Source: Lingula anatina
Taxonomy: Eukaryota; Brachiopoda; Lingulata; Lingulida; Lingulidae
DNA: 25,156 bases
Reading direction: 5' to 3'
NCBI RefSeq assembly: GCF_001039355.2
Contig: NW_019775384.1
Span: 430,762 to 455,917 of the forward strand
Within the stretch, counting starts at the first letter, position 1; every line of letters begins with the position of its first letter. A program made the position numbers and the translations under genes. The notes beneath the pieces were generated by a model. That model did not search any database. It saw nothing but the letters and a program-made list of their open reading frames with translations, and was not told where the DNA came from. Shown here piece after piece: positions 1 to 13,027 of this stretch.

Positions 1-1351
1 TTTTTTTTTTTGGGGGGGGGCTGATTTTTTAACCTCTTTTTTTTTACTTTCTCAAACTTTCTAATCTCTAGAATTTGGTTCTTATCTTTTTTCTTTCCTT
101 ATTTCTTTGCTCATTCATTTGTTTGTTTGTTCAGTCATTCAGTTTGTTGTTATTATTATAAGAAAATGTAGTCTGCCAGTCAATACCATTATCTACCCAA
201 AGCATATTTGTGATCATTATCTGAAGGCCATCCAACGCATGCCCACTAGAGTTGTTTTTCATTCAGCTTTGTAATAATTAACGAGAAATGTAGACAGCAG
301 ATCAAATACAGACTCCCCATGTTCATAGAGGCAGAATTAGGCTAATAGGTATTAAAGTGGAGAAGATAAGCTGATTACTATACAATTACTTCTACATAAA
401 CATGTTTACTTTAAAGGGTCATCCACTCGTACTACAGTGACTTAATACGACAACTGTGACAGTACTGATGTACTCCATGTTCCTGTACTAAAAACTAATA
501 CTGTATGTGCTTTGAAACTTTTCACTGTCTCTTACGTTATGCTGAAAAGCACTAGTAAGTCAATTGTTTCTGAAGAGATGAAACTGCAAGAGATGAAACT
601 GTTTCCTAAGTAACCAATCAGGCATGAAGATTTATATCTTTCATAAAAGTCCCTTGTTTAAATGGCACACATGTCTATGGAAGCCAACTGCTTATATATG
701 TAACAATATAAAATCATGCCTATTCATGAACTTTTAGCTTTTAAAAGAAAGAAAAACACATTATGTTATTTCAAATTTACTATTTTCTTTAATATTCATT
801 TTAAAGGTTCATTTAAGTAATTAGATCTAACTCCATTTTAACACAGTGCTGCATTTTTGTACATGCATCAATACATGAAACAGTTGTATATATTGCACAG
901 GAGTACAAAGGACCCCGATTTCATATAAACTGTACTTTTATCCTACCTTTATCAGTCAATAGCAGACGGGCAAACATCCATTTTGATAAAGAGACATATA
1001 CTTGACTAACAAATGCTAGCATATACAGATACAGACAAATAAAGAAACCATTCAAAATATCAAAAAATTGCATCCTATTTCTACTATAACATTAAAAAGT
1101 ATGTTTATCGCAGCCCTGCTCAAATATTCCTTCTTTCATTTGCAATCCACCAGGTCCATGAAAAGAACTGGTATTATTTGTATTTCTATGGACTCTGACA
1201 TGCTATTATATATACTTACCAAGCATGTCTCAAGGCCACCCAACCTTCAGAAAACAAGCCACTGTGACATTAAGGACAAAGTCAAAAGTGATATATACAC
1301 ATGCTGAAAGTCATTGCCTGATTTTAATCTTAATGGGGTGTGGGTGCATTG

Positions 1352-1354
<3 letters not shown>

Positions 1355-1391
<37 letters not shown>
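1355..1391. repeat. (GT)n microsatellite
   Basis: Uninterrupted GT dinucleotides, about 18 units. Confidence 0.95.
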
Positions 1392-1394
<3 letters not shown>

Positions 1395-1621
1395 AAAGAG
1401 AAGAAAGAAGAAATTCCCCTGGTTGATACAGAATTTTACTGAGGGGTAGGGGTAGTATAAAGGAGGGGTGTAAATTGTTACAGTATTATTCTGCTTCGGT
1501 TAAAAATTGAACCGACACTATTAAATATTTGTGAAAAAACTTTTAAAGGCACAGAAAAATCATGACTAAAACTCTACACAGTAATTTCACATGCCTTATC
1601 ATATTACAAAAAGCCCCATCC

Positions 1622-1624
1622 AAA

Positions 1625-1655
<31 letters not shown>

Positions 1656-1657
1656 AA
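1622..1657. repeat. (AAAT)n microsatellite
   Basis: About eight AAAT tetranucleotide units. Confidence 0.95.
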
Positions 1658-3139
1658 ATGAATATTCTGTGCTTGTCAGGTGAAAATTTCATCCAAATTT
1701 CAAGTTAAACAAAAGTTAGGTAGCCATTTTCAAATCCAAAAGCAGTTTACGAGCTTATTATTTATTTCTTAGGCTATGTGACATAACATTATCATTTGTT
1801 CCTATGGAGGACTTGGTGAATAAACTCATCATCTTATATTTTATGTTACTAGTACAATAATAGATTGTCCAATACCTTCTAAGATAATGATTTAGGTATC
1901 TTGTGAATAACAACATTTGAAAGTCATAATATTTTCACAATCAATCAATAATGAGAAAGTTAATCAATCAAGTAATTATAATACTGAAATTTGTCTAGAC
2001 ACGATGTATATTTCAGGGTTAAAAGGATAGCACACACATGGTCGGTCATTCCAACATGGCGGGTGAGCGTACTGGTGCGAAAGCCATTGTAATGACATCA
2101 TCTAAATGCTCGGTTCATGATGTTAAGTAATAATGAAGTCCAAATATATCCCCTGTTTTTATCAATTTTTAATCAGATTTGATTAAGTAAATATACTAAA
2201 ATTAGGAGTTCCACCCACAAAACTATTCACATATTGCAAGTTGGGTAACTTCATTTTCAATATGAATCTTCACAAATAACCTCTTTTTGAGCTGCTTTAG
2301 CGAAATTCTGAGAGTTATCAGAAAAAATGTTTTGAGAACCACCAAAGTTACTGATTTTGTTCATTACCACAAAAGAAAAATTGCACTTTAGATAAATAGC
2401 TGAAAGTAAAACTGTGACAGAAAAATTTGAAATTCATTATTTAATATTGTTAATGACTGCGTACCTTAAAACGAATATGACAAGCCAAATCAGAACATTC
2501 CTGAATGGGTCATAAAAAAAAAATTATTTCAAGAATTCACCTCACTTGACAGAAACCATAATGATCTTTAAATTTCTCTGTATCTGCCTAACAACCACAT
2601 TTCTGCTAAAAAATTAAATAGTTGTTTACAGTTGCTAGATAACAAAAATAAACTAGATGCATTTTTGATGGTAGTTTATATTTCAATCATTTTATTATCT
2701 TATTATTGCCAGTATTTCTTACACTGTAATAATAGCATGCAGCATATATATATATGCAGTATATATACATGGAATGCATAGTATCAAATTATTATTATTA
2801 TTATTAAGAATGACTTAATCAAAAGTTACAGTTTTTAACCTCTGCATGCTCTTTATCTAATGCTATTTTTAACTATACCACAGAAATATCTCATTGAAAC
2901 TTTTACAGAAATTTTGATTGACATGTTACACCAGCTTTGACAATAACTTTTTTTATGAAAGACAAATGAAAAATGTGAATACTTAGACTAGTAATAATAT
3001 TTACTTCTCTGTTGTCATAAATCCTCCTTAAAGGGTGTCATTAGAATATTATCTTGTCACTGTTGAAATATAGCTTACAGCCAGACTAAAACTAGGTCAG
3101 CAATCTGAATATAGCACTATGGTTAGGGATACTCTGCTT

Positions 3140-3185
3140 GGTGTGTGTGTGTGTGTGCGTGTGAGTGTGCATGTGTGTGTGTGTG
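3140..3185. repeat. Interrupted (GT)n microsatellite
   Basis: GT dinucleotides broken by GC, GA and CAT variants. Confidence 0.9.
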
Positions 3186-3614
3186 ATCATGTAATGTCAG
3201 GGAAATATTATATTAATTTTTATTCTGCACAGATGTAGATACATGGTGGGTTCATTTTTACATTCACACAGCACAGCCTATATATATAACTAAACAGCAA
3301 TGATAAGGAAGAAGACTACAAAGGAAATGGGGTAATTTTCCATAATATCTACAAATTGGAAAACAATGACTGCATCTTTGCCAATGTTTGCATGATAAAA
3401 TCTATTGATATTTTCAGTCACAACTCAAATGAAATAATCAAAATCTCCTTAATTCCATATTTTTCTATTCTTCATGCAGCACTTGGCAGGAAATTGAGTT
3501 ATTTTCAAGATAAATGAGTAGAAACGATCACAGAAAGGAGAAGGCACTCAAGACAGAGTTGTTCAGACAAAGGCTATTTTGGACCTATAATGGGATTTAG
3601 TGGTACTACAGTGT

Positions 3615-3968
3615 AGGTGGTACAACAGAGGGATTAGTTTGGTCTCCTATGGTGAGCTAATCATAATGGTACAGATTGATTATAGTGATGACAGGTGGTA
3701 TAGAGGAAGGAACAGACTGGTCTCCTATGGTGAGCTAATCACAACAGTACAAACTGATTACATTGGTTATAGGTGGTACAACAGTGGGATTAGTTTGGTC
3801 TCCTATGGTAAGCTAATCACAATAGTACAAGCTGATTACATTGGTTGTAGGTGGTACAACAGAGGGATTAGTTTGGTTTCATATGGTAAGCTAATCGCAT
3901 CAGTACAAGCTGATGACATTGGTTGTAGGTGGTACAACAGAGGGATTAGTTTGTTTTCACATGGTAAG
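3615..3968 (+). repeat. 78-bp tandem repeat, 4.5 copies
   Basis: The phrase AGGTGGTA recurs at 3615, 3693, 3771, 3849 and 3927, exactly 78 bp apart each time. Copies differ by several substitutions but no indel. Since 78 is a multiple of three, one plus-strand frame stays open throughout. I do not regard it as a gene (see findings). Confidence 0.93.
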
Positions 3969-4917
3969 AAGGTCTAAGCACAGTCTGCTGAGGCAGAATG
4001 ACACAAAGTTAAGATGACATTATCAGACTACAGGTGCCCCTTGTGAAATCTTATTTTAAGTTTGACTTACTCATCACTAAGCAGACATTGGTCTACACTT
4101 ATCATTCAAGCAACAAGTAAATGGTCCGTTTTAGTCATCTCTTATTATGTGTTACCTAGATCAACCTTTGCTTAGATACAATGAAAATTTTAACTTCTTT
4201 AATTCCTTTTCCTTTGCAGATATAAAACACTTAGAATATTCACATGTAACTTTGTCCTTAATGTTGACACTGCATGCTATATATATATAGGCTATTTCTA
4301 CTAGAAAAGGCCAGAAAAATATAACCCAAATGCTTTCTACCACACTAGCCTTATAACCTACTATACATGGTAGTACTAGTACTTAAAAAAATAACAAAAC
4401 TAGATATATATTCCATACTTACCTGTCAACTTTCCCATTACTTCCTTAAATTTCTTCCAATTAAATCACTGTCTTATTTTTCACTCTCTTATTCTATTCA
4501 AAATAGTTAATCTATCAGCTTTATTCACTTAGCTGCGTTTTATGACTAGAACTATTATATATGAGAGTCAGACTTACGCAGTCAAAAATGATGTTGACGC
4601 ATGGAGTGATGCTTGTTTACAAATTCTGTCAACCAAAGGTAATAAATGTTAACCATATAACTGACAAAGAAACATCTCCAGTGTTGCGGTCAGTGTTGTG
4701 GTCAGTGGTCATCGTAGCTCTTACGTCAAGGTCAGTTCTTATCAGAGTGGACCAGGCATACAAGGACGTCTACACTCATGATTGTGTAACACTGGCTTTG
4801 ATAGGGTTAGATGAGACGGCACTCCTTTCGTCTGTTTTACTGATGTCACGATTAGCACTAGATGGTAGCTGCTTAATTGTGGTTGTTATGTCTGTTTTCT
4901 CTTTCATTTTCTCTCTG

Positions 4918-4921
<4 letters not shown>

Positions 4922-4951
<30 letters not shown>

Positions 4952-4984
4952 CCAGAGAGAGAAAGAGAGAAAGAGAAAGAGAGA
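4922..4984. repeat. (CA)n followed by GA-rich tract
   Basis: CA dinucleotides to 4950, then AGAGAGA interrupted by AAAG from 4954. Confidence 0.95.
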
Positions 4985-6059
4985 TTAATTTATAAAACAG
5001 ATTCCTACATCACTGCTTCTCTCTCTCCATATGCGTGCATGCATGCGTACGTGTTCCACAGCTCATGCATGCAGTTCAAAATTTTAGAGTCACTACCATA
5101 CTTGTCTCTTCAGTATCTAAGCTATTGAATTAAAAGGTTCGCATTATATATATATCCCACACAGCACATCAGAAACAGACATGAAACCCCTATCATCCCA
5201 TATGACTGCTCTACATCTCTTATCACAGGGATAACTGCAGCATTAATACAGTAGTCGTTACAGTAGGGTTTTTAAACAAAGTTAACAAGAAGTTCACATG
5301 TTGTTATTTATATTTGACAAAATTTGAATATAATATACTGCCCAGTAACATATTATTAAATGTATATATATTTTTAAATTATATAATACAGTACGCATTT
5401 TGATAATTGTTGAACCTTTGTAAGATGAGATTTGAATGAATGTGCAGTATTTTCTCTTTTCTTCTTCTTTTTAATGGATGTTATAAGGTAAATAATCAAT
5501 ATGACTAAGCTGAATCTAACAAGAAATATACAGACGTGCATATCCTAAATTATTTTAAAAGAACATTACTAGTAAAGTGTTACATTAGCCTGGCTTAAAA
5601 TCATTGCACATTGACTGAAAAAACTTGAGTGAGCTATTAATATTTGTATTAACTTTTTTAAAAAATGCTTATTCCACTGATTGCTTCATTTGGTCCAGGT
5701 GCTTGATAATTCAGTCACCATCATAATATCTCCAAGGTATGAAATTATATACCAATTTTGATTTCTTAAGCAATGGTATGGAAAACACTGAATGAAAATG
5801 CCACTAAAATTATTCACATGTCTGTGAGTCAGAAAATATGTGATCATGTCTTTCTAATGTTGCCCAAAAGCAGTCAGGTGATACGAATTTGAGAAACAGG
5901 ATACGTATACACCTTAGTACTCTTTCCCTATCTCTATCTTTTTCCCGTGAATACAACTCTCCACCCCTCTCTCTCTCTCCGTTTCTTTACCACCCTACAA
6001 TGCAGGTACACAAACACACATGCATGCACACTTGTTATCTCCCACTCTCACAAACATGC

Positions 6060-6082
6060 CTCTCTCTCTCTCTCTCTCTCTC
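6060..6082. repeat. (CT)n microsatellite
   Basis: Eleven CT units inside a broader pyrimidine-rich stretch (5920-6120). Confidence 0.9.
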
Positions 6083-6508
6083 CATCATCCACTCTCCCAT
6101 ACACATTTCCTCTACATATACTTCTCTGTGTGTACATGATTTTTTTTTGCATGCATGTGCACATAACCCAAGACAGAATAACATTACAAAAGAAGATGCT
6201 GATTTTAAAAAACTGAATCAATATAGCTTATTCGTACAGCATAAAATGCTAAATTCCCTAGCCTATTGTAAATAAACATAATCAACAACTGAAAGATATT
6301 CTATCCTACAGGTAATGCATTACACAGCAAATCTAACTGTTACAGATAAGTCCCCTTGACTATACTAGCCTGCCCATACTACCATAGTGATCTACATGCA
6401 TACAAAACACAAGCAAAGAACTATAATATTTACCTGCTCCGTCTGAGCTGTATCACATCACCTCGGCTCAAAAGATACGTGTACCACCTTCCACAGATAA
6501 ATCAAATC

Positions 6509-6525
6509 TGTGTGTGTGTGTGTGT
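6509..6525. repeat. Short (TG)n microsatellite
   Basis: About eight TG units. Confidence 0.85.
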
Positions 6526-7005
6526 ATCATGTGTACCTGTACTCTTGGCTGATATGTACAGACTTCTGCTGTGTGTGTGATATGAGGTGTGTGCAGACTG
6601 GGACTACACTGGACCGAACAAGAGATGATCATGCAGACAGCAGTGATACCCATTTACCCTAGGTCCTAGATTTTGGTATCGCCAGCTCGATCTTGATTTC
6701 ATATATAACCAACAACACATGGAAAGGTACAGTGAGCAAGCTAGCTTTATAGTGCTCTAACACACAGGGTATATCCAATCTTAAATAATTATATGACAAT
6801 CATGTGTACCTGCACTTATATCTAATATTTACTTATAGCAGTGTGATGCCCAGCATGTTTGTACTAGGATTATTCTGAACCAAACACCATTTGAACAAAG
6901 GCACAAAATGACCTTGATGTTAAATCTGTGACAACACAATATAGACTTTGTTTCAAAAGCCTTCCTTACTGTAATAAGTAAACTTATTTATACATGGTTT
7001 GCTCC

Positions 7006-7049
7006 CTTAATTGCCTGTTCATATTTTAAAATATGAACAGGCAATTAAG
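7006..7049. repeat. 44-bp perfect palindrome without loop
   Basis: The 22 bases from 7006 to 7027 are exactly reverse-complemented at 7028-7049, centred on TTTT|AAAA. Confidence 0.97.
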
Positions 7050-8969
7050 AGATATTAAAATATATTAAATTATTTAAAAAATGACAAAGAGCATTATAAC
7101 TCTAAACGTCTACTTATCACAGTTTCATAAACCAGCCTACTCCCTAAATGATACACCAAACTGACCGATGTTAAAGTCTGGCTCAATTTCTGGTCCAAAA
7201 TAGTCCTTGTCTAAACACAGCATATATATATGTCACCATGTGTCATATGTTTACACATGCACGTGACACCAGTAGGTAGCTGAACTTGTGCTCATATCTG
7301 AAGACAAATTAATTCCAAAAACAATCAGTCTTAATTGTGAAAACAACATACACACAATATTAAGTATTCCCTGTGGCAAATTGCATGCACGTGAATCCAG
7401 AAAGAATTAAGAAATCCAGTGTATCTAGTGAGAAAATCATGCACATATCCATTAGGTGTGTATATTTTTATACCGTTCCTGTTTTACCTGAGCAAACATT
7501 CAGTAGCACTGCATTCCACGACTGTTTTATATCAAGCCAACAGACAAACCACACATTACCATACTGCAATTAGTCATAAATTTCAGACCCCTTCTTTCTT
7601 TCAATTAATATCTAATGCATTATCCTTTCAAGACCTTAACATTTTAGCTACCTACAAAGACAATTCTCCAAGTCCAAGTCACTTTTCACTCCATACACAT
7701 GATCCCCTAACAGGTGTTATAAACAAAGCACTACTTTGAGGGAAATTAATAAATCAATGTTGTTTGAATATGGAGAGTAATTACTGTAACTGTGTTAACC
7801 CGTCTACAAATCATTATTCATGTATGCCAGAGACCTGACACTGTTCAGCCTCCATATCCATGACTCCTAAAAAGACATCAATTAAGGACAAATAATTTGC
7901 AAAACATTCTATGAGATGATGTTACGGTAATTCTTTGAAATTTTCCTCACCTCACTTTTAAAAAAAAATTCTTTTTTTCAATTTGTCAGAATACTCATTT
8001 TAATTAAGCTGAAAATTGCACTTTATAACCAGAATTAACAATTCGATAGTTTAAAATTCGAATTTTTTTCAACAATACATTCTGTGGAGAATTTTTTAAA
8101 TTTTATTATGTCCAAATTTAATGAGTAATTACTGTAGTCAGCTTCATACACATTAGCCCAGTTAGGACAAACATTATGAAAGGTATACAGCAAACATTTG
8201 AAAATATCCAAAAGACAAATTGTGTGTCTGAATATCCTGCAATGCTACTTTCATTCCAAATTTGGACCTTAAAAATGATAAAACTCTTCAAATAAATGGG
8301 TCTGTAAGGTTGACAATTTCATTGAAATATTTACAGGAAAACTAAACACCAAACATTGATAAAACTTTCTTTTTTCAGCACTGACTACATGTATTAGTGC
8401 TTATAATCACCCTAACCTAATTAGTTTTCTAGACTAATTCTCAATTAACAACCTGTTGCATAGTATAATTCTTCATCCTCAATTATGAAAAGAGTGCAGC
8501 AACAACATCCCCCACCATAAAATAGAAAATCACAAAAATGCATTCGTCAGCACTGGTATATACCTGGTATGTACCTAAGCAACCTCACCAAAATCAGTAG
8601 TTTTCCAGATTTTTCTGATGCACCTACCTGGTTATATAAATTCCTCACTCTGCAGTGATAAAGGGCCCAAAACAACAAGAGAATTAAGCCAGCTGTCAAA
8701 CTGTCAAGGCTCTCTCAGAATTAAAACATCCGACAACAGGAAAAAAAGGTGATCACACAATTCAGAGGACTAACACACATAAAAAATATGTCACGGACAT
8801 GCTGCTATACAGAGAGGATCTGCACTATCGGTCTACACTGTCTATTTCAAGGCCAATAATACACATATATCCTGTCTCAATAGCAGTTATGACCTACTTA
8901 CTGAGCTAATGATATTGTTGATTGCAACGTGGTGACCTTATTTCCTATTAACAGGGCCTAGGTGACTGA

Positions 8970-9007
8970 TGATAATAATAATAATTATCATTATTATTAT
9001 TATTATC
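8970..9007. repeat. Self-complementary AAT/ATT trinucleotide tract
   Basis: GATAATAATAATAAT is followed by ATTATTATTATTATC, so the microsatellite can fold on itself. Confidence 0.85.
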
Positions 9008-9278
9008 AATATTATAATGACTATCTCATTTTTTTTCACCATCAAGACACACGAGGTTGTTGTTTTGAATTCCTGAGTTTTCCATTCAGCAGCTATATAG
9101 AGTCTAGGAAACTGATGGTAAAATCACCTTGTATGAATTAAAGCAGGCCTAGCTTAGAAACTGATACAATAACATCAATATGTTGGTAGTAACATCAATG
9201 TAAGCACACACATACAGTACTGCACACCTGTCTCAATGACACACAGGAGAACATAATAATGAACCCAGACTATACTCA

Positions 9279-9299
9279 GGAGAGAGAGAGAGAGAGAGA
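9279..9299. repeat. (AG)n microsatellite
   Basis: About ten AG units. Confidence 0.9.
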
Positions 9300-9736
9300 A
9301 ACATACAGATAGAGTTTGAATCTTCTTCACTTCTTATATATTCAGTGTAATTAGCAGCTAGAAGATGTGAAATACCATGTTATCATACCCCTTCACTTAG
9401 ACTTAAGATCAGGTACACAAGAGCAAAACACTTTGATCTTAATAGGGATTATACAGGTACTATAATCACAATAAATGACCCAGGATGTCTCAGACCAAAA
9501 ACTCTAAGCCAACAATTTGTTCAATTTAATTACAAGATAAACACATGTGCAGTAGTCCACTAAAATGTTGATACTTGGCATTGTTAGTTTCAAACAGGGA
9601 AATACCATATTGCCCTATCATGAGTCAACTGTGAAAGATCAAAGACTAACATCCTGCACCCCGTAACTCGAAAGCATCGGGAATTGCGACCGAGCGGAAG
9701 TGTCTCAATTCCATTACTCGCCCATGTAATACATTN

Positions 9737-10423
9737 GTTTACGGTACTCTGCAGGGTACTTCTTATTAATTTACACTCACTCTAGAAATACCAGTATTTA
9801 ATACATGGATTACTATAAGTAAAGCTTAAGGCTGTTGTTATATCCAGGGGTTTACTTAACATGACCAGGGCCCTGTAACTCGGAAGCATCGAAAAGCAAT
9901 TTCACATAGAGGCTATAATGTCAGGCCTACCCAACTACCAGACTCGGCACCGAATGATCCTGAATTCACCGGTAGATCAGACCACACTACCTGTTTTCAA
10001 GGTGTGTGTCAGATCGCATTACACAGTATCATACCCTGAACAAATTTTGAGTGGTGATGCAATGCTTTTCAACCCCGCTGAGAATCGTTACTATCACATC
10101 GCGTACTAGGCAAGAGCGGTGTCGCGTCTGATACTGTGTAATGCGATCTGACACACACCTTGAAAACAGGTAGTGTGGTCTGATCTACTGGTGAATTCAG
10201 GATCATTCGGTGCCGAGTCTGGTAGTTGGGTAGGCCTGACATTATAGCCTCTATGTGAAATTGCTTTTCGATGCTTCCGAGTTACAGGGCCCTGGTCATG
10301 TTAAGTAAACCCCTGGATATAACAACAGCCTTAAGCTTTACTTATAGTAATCCATGTATTAAATACTGGTATTTCTAGAGTGAGTGTAAATTAATAAGAA
10401 GTACCCTGCAGAGTACCGTAAAC
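9737..10423. repeat. 687-bp near-perfect inverted repeat (fold-back)
   Basis: Arms of 295 bp (9737-10031 and 10129-10423) are reverse complements with a single mismatch seen (9971 against 10189) and no indel, around a 97-bp spacer. An undetermined base (n) sits at 9736, right at the outer edge of the left arm. No flanking duplication is evident. It is either a young fold-back transposon or an assembly artefact. A related fragment of about 21 bp (CCCCGTAACTCGAAAGCATC) occurs just outside, at 9659-9679. Confidence 0.9.
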
Positions 10424-10457
10424 ACAAACAAACTCCTCTTCACTTGGGGTCAAATAC

Positions 10458-10478
10458 CTGGATCCACACTAGGGGGCT
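10458..10478 (-). CDS. Possible ORP1 microexon (weak)
   Basis: On the minus strand CTTGCAG precedes 21 bases that end at GTATTT. Entering with the G left over from exon 13, they read EPPSVDP and leave in the same phase. Fit of phase and splice sites is the only support; the pyrimidine tract is poor and no homology is visible. Confidence 0.2.
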
Positions 10479-11013
10479 CTGCAAGCCTCAGATTAATATT
10501 TTCTTATAGATCATCCATGTGATAGTTTTTACTAACTTAGAAGCTACCTGGACTGTAAGCCAAATCACAAGGTAATTATTTTAATTTTCCTCTCTGTTAG
10601 TCTTCTTTGAGCATCCTCTTTGAGCTAGAGTAATGACATTTAATCTTTGGGTATATATATGTAGTTTCATTGTACAATCTTATGTTTTGTTGTGTCCTAT
10701 TTCAAAATTTTGTAAATGATAAAGAATCACCACAGCTAAATTTATCTTTTCTACAAAATTTTAAACTGAGTCACATATTTAATATTGTGTTGTGAGCAAA
10801 CTATCATGCTAGGAAAATGGAATTCCTCTTAATCATGATTCTATTTTATTGTTATTATAAGATTTGTATTTTGTGCAAATATCATTAAATTTGGGAAAAA
10901 TAAACACCATCCATCCAGGCATATAAAATGTGACAAAAAGAATCACTTTGAAATACCATATTTACAAACAACCAATCCAATAGCTTTCATATTTGCGAGA
11001 GGTAACAACTCAC

Positions 11014-11170
11014 CGAGTCTGGCATCTCTCTTGGAATGTTTGGCTGTGGGTGAGGGAACTGACTGTACAAAACTGCTGGTGGCGCCATCTTTTGATCGTT
11101 CGACATGTTCTAACATGTCCGCTGCATTGGTGATGTGCCTTTCTAGGGCCATCTGGTGAGCCTGGGCAGT
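11014..11170 (-). CDS. OSBPL1A: ORP1 coding exon 13, helical region after the PH domain
   Basis: Encodes TAQAHQMALERHITNAADML, then a Ser/Pro/Lys-rich tail ending in KRDARL. The acceptor is GTTGTAG and the donor GTGAGT. It aligns loosely with the vertebrate segment that follows the PH domain. The next exon needs to enter with one base carried over. Confidence 0.85.
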
Positions 11171-12059
11171 CTACAACATAAGCAGGTAGTCTTGAAACAT
11201 GTATTAAGGGAGAAATACTTACAGACATGGAAGTGAGTTGGACATGATAGTGTGTTAGTTGCAACACTGTGCTAGATGTGACAGTGTGTTAGATGTGACA
11301 GTGTGTTAGGTGTGACAGTGTGTTACATGTGACAGTGCTTTTGGATGCAACACTGTGCCAGGTGTGACAGTGTGTTAGATGTGACAGTGTGTTAGGTGTG
11401 ACAGTGTGTTACATGTGACAGTGCTTTTGGATGCGACACTGTGCCAGGTGTGACAGTGTGTTAGATGTGACAGTGTGTTAGGTGTGACAGTGTGTTACAT
11501 GTGCTATTACTTTTGGGACCATATCATTTGTGAAGCAACTTTCATATTCCCCAGGGGCCCATCCCCCAGGGTTCAAACACAAATTGAGAAGCTTTAATTA
11601 GCTCCTTACTGTACTTGCAGAACATTGGGCAGGAAGAAACTAATAGACGGAACAAAAGAACAGCAATACAGACAAAAATGTTAAATAAAGTAAAAGGCAG
11701 AACGTTTATCAATTACATTGTGAAACGAGGAAATATCATTTAGGGAATGTTAAAAGCCAAGTCTTCTAAAAAGGTGTAAAGTAAATATAAATCAGATGGA
11801 AAGGAAGTCCTACCTGTAAAGCATCCTCCATGGTTCCCAGAGGCACTAGATCTTCCAAATCTTCATCCACTATCTGGGTACCCTGGTTGATGTAGTGAGT
11901 GCTGTAGGCAATATGGCTGCCTAAATTGTTCATCCATTTCTGAAATTTTCAAATCAGTTGGATGAGTAAATAAATATTGATATTTATTTCATACTTTGAT
12001 ATTCATTTTATACGACTCCAACCCAATAATTCATTAAAAAACAATAATAAGATGGAGAC

Positions 12060-12097
<38 letters not shown>

Positions 12098-12956
12098 CAA
12101 TAGTAGTAGCAGTAGCAGTAGTAGTAGTAGTAGTAGTAGTTGTTGTTGTTGTTGTTGTTTTTATAGAAGTACCACAATAAGTGGTGGTAGTAAAGAGAAC
12201 AACAACAACAACAACTACAACAACAAACAAGTTAATGTAGCAATAACCCTCACATGTAGTTGTATGACAGAAGCTTCCTCTGTGGTCTCAGGTTGCACTG
12301 CCAGGGTATGCTTGGTGGAGTCTGAGAATACTATGGTGAAGATCAGGCTTCTTTCTTCTGGCTACGGGGACAAATAAATCATCTTATAGTTTATAATGCT
12401 CATCTGATCTCTGGTGTTGAGGGCTTATGTGCTTATCTCTGGAGCAACATGTAATCTGCTTTGTTTTTAATAGACACAAATCCATGCCCATTGCTACTTA
12501 AGGTGTTTGAAATACCAGGTATAAATCCATAATTACTAGAGATTTATGAAATACCCCGTGTCACTGACCTGGCTTGTTTGGGAGTAAACATTCTGATTCA
12601 GCCAGCAATATAATATCACAGAATTGAGAAAAATAAATCTAGAATTGATGTATGATGTAATGCAGTCGTGACTCAGCGTTGTGATTATAACCACCTGTCA
12701 TTTGACCAGGTCACAGTGACCCCCCTCAAAGGTCCATGGTATCAGTCAAAGAATTATACAACAAGATGCTTATTAGTTTTCTCGTCTGTGATTGTTTAAT
12801 TATTCTCTGTCAATACACAGCCGTCTCTTTGTCTCCTATTTCCTCTATCACTATCTTACACATACCTTAATTACTTACCAATAATAACTCGTGCCTCTAT
12901 CACTCTCTCCCTTCCAACCACTGATTTATTTTAGACATGTATATATATATATATAC

Positions 12957-13027
<71 letters not shown>

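Larger units (their letters stand above)
1..11013. other. About 11 kb without a supportable coding exon
   Basis: AT-rich DNA with frequent stops on both strands. The ORP1 reading frame at 11014 is unfinished, so this is most simply one very long ORP1 intron, or an intron plus a gap before the sterol-binding half of the gene. It contains the repeats listed separately. It opens with a T11 G9 homopolymer junction (1-20). Confidence 0.5.

Noticed and set aside
3600-3977. 125-codon open frame over the 78-bp repeat as a gene
   Set aside because: The frame is open because the period is a multiple of three. There is no recognisable domain, no splice context and no homologue that I know; listed as a repeat.
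4561-4995. 144-codon plus-strand open frame
   Set aside because: It ends in CA and GA microsatellite translation, and the upstream part shows no family motif or conserved composition.
6405-6500. Possible minus-strand exon ending CGGAGCAG|GTAAAT
   Set aside because: One frame is open for about 18 codons, but the acceptor has no pyrimidine tract and the peptide does not match any part of ORP1.
9918-10109. 63-codon open frame in the fold-back
   Set aside because: It crosses from the left arm into the spacer and resembles no transposase.
3615-11502. Tandem arrays (78 bp; 17/86 bp) as CRISPR-like arrays
   Set aside because: Units are directly adjacent with no unique spacers, and the DNA is from an intron-bearing eukaryote.
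11977-12230. Poly-Val and poly-Thr open frames on the two strands
   Set aside because: Translation of (GTA)n and its complement.
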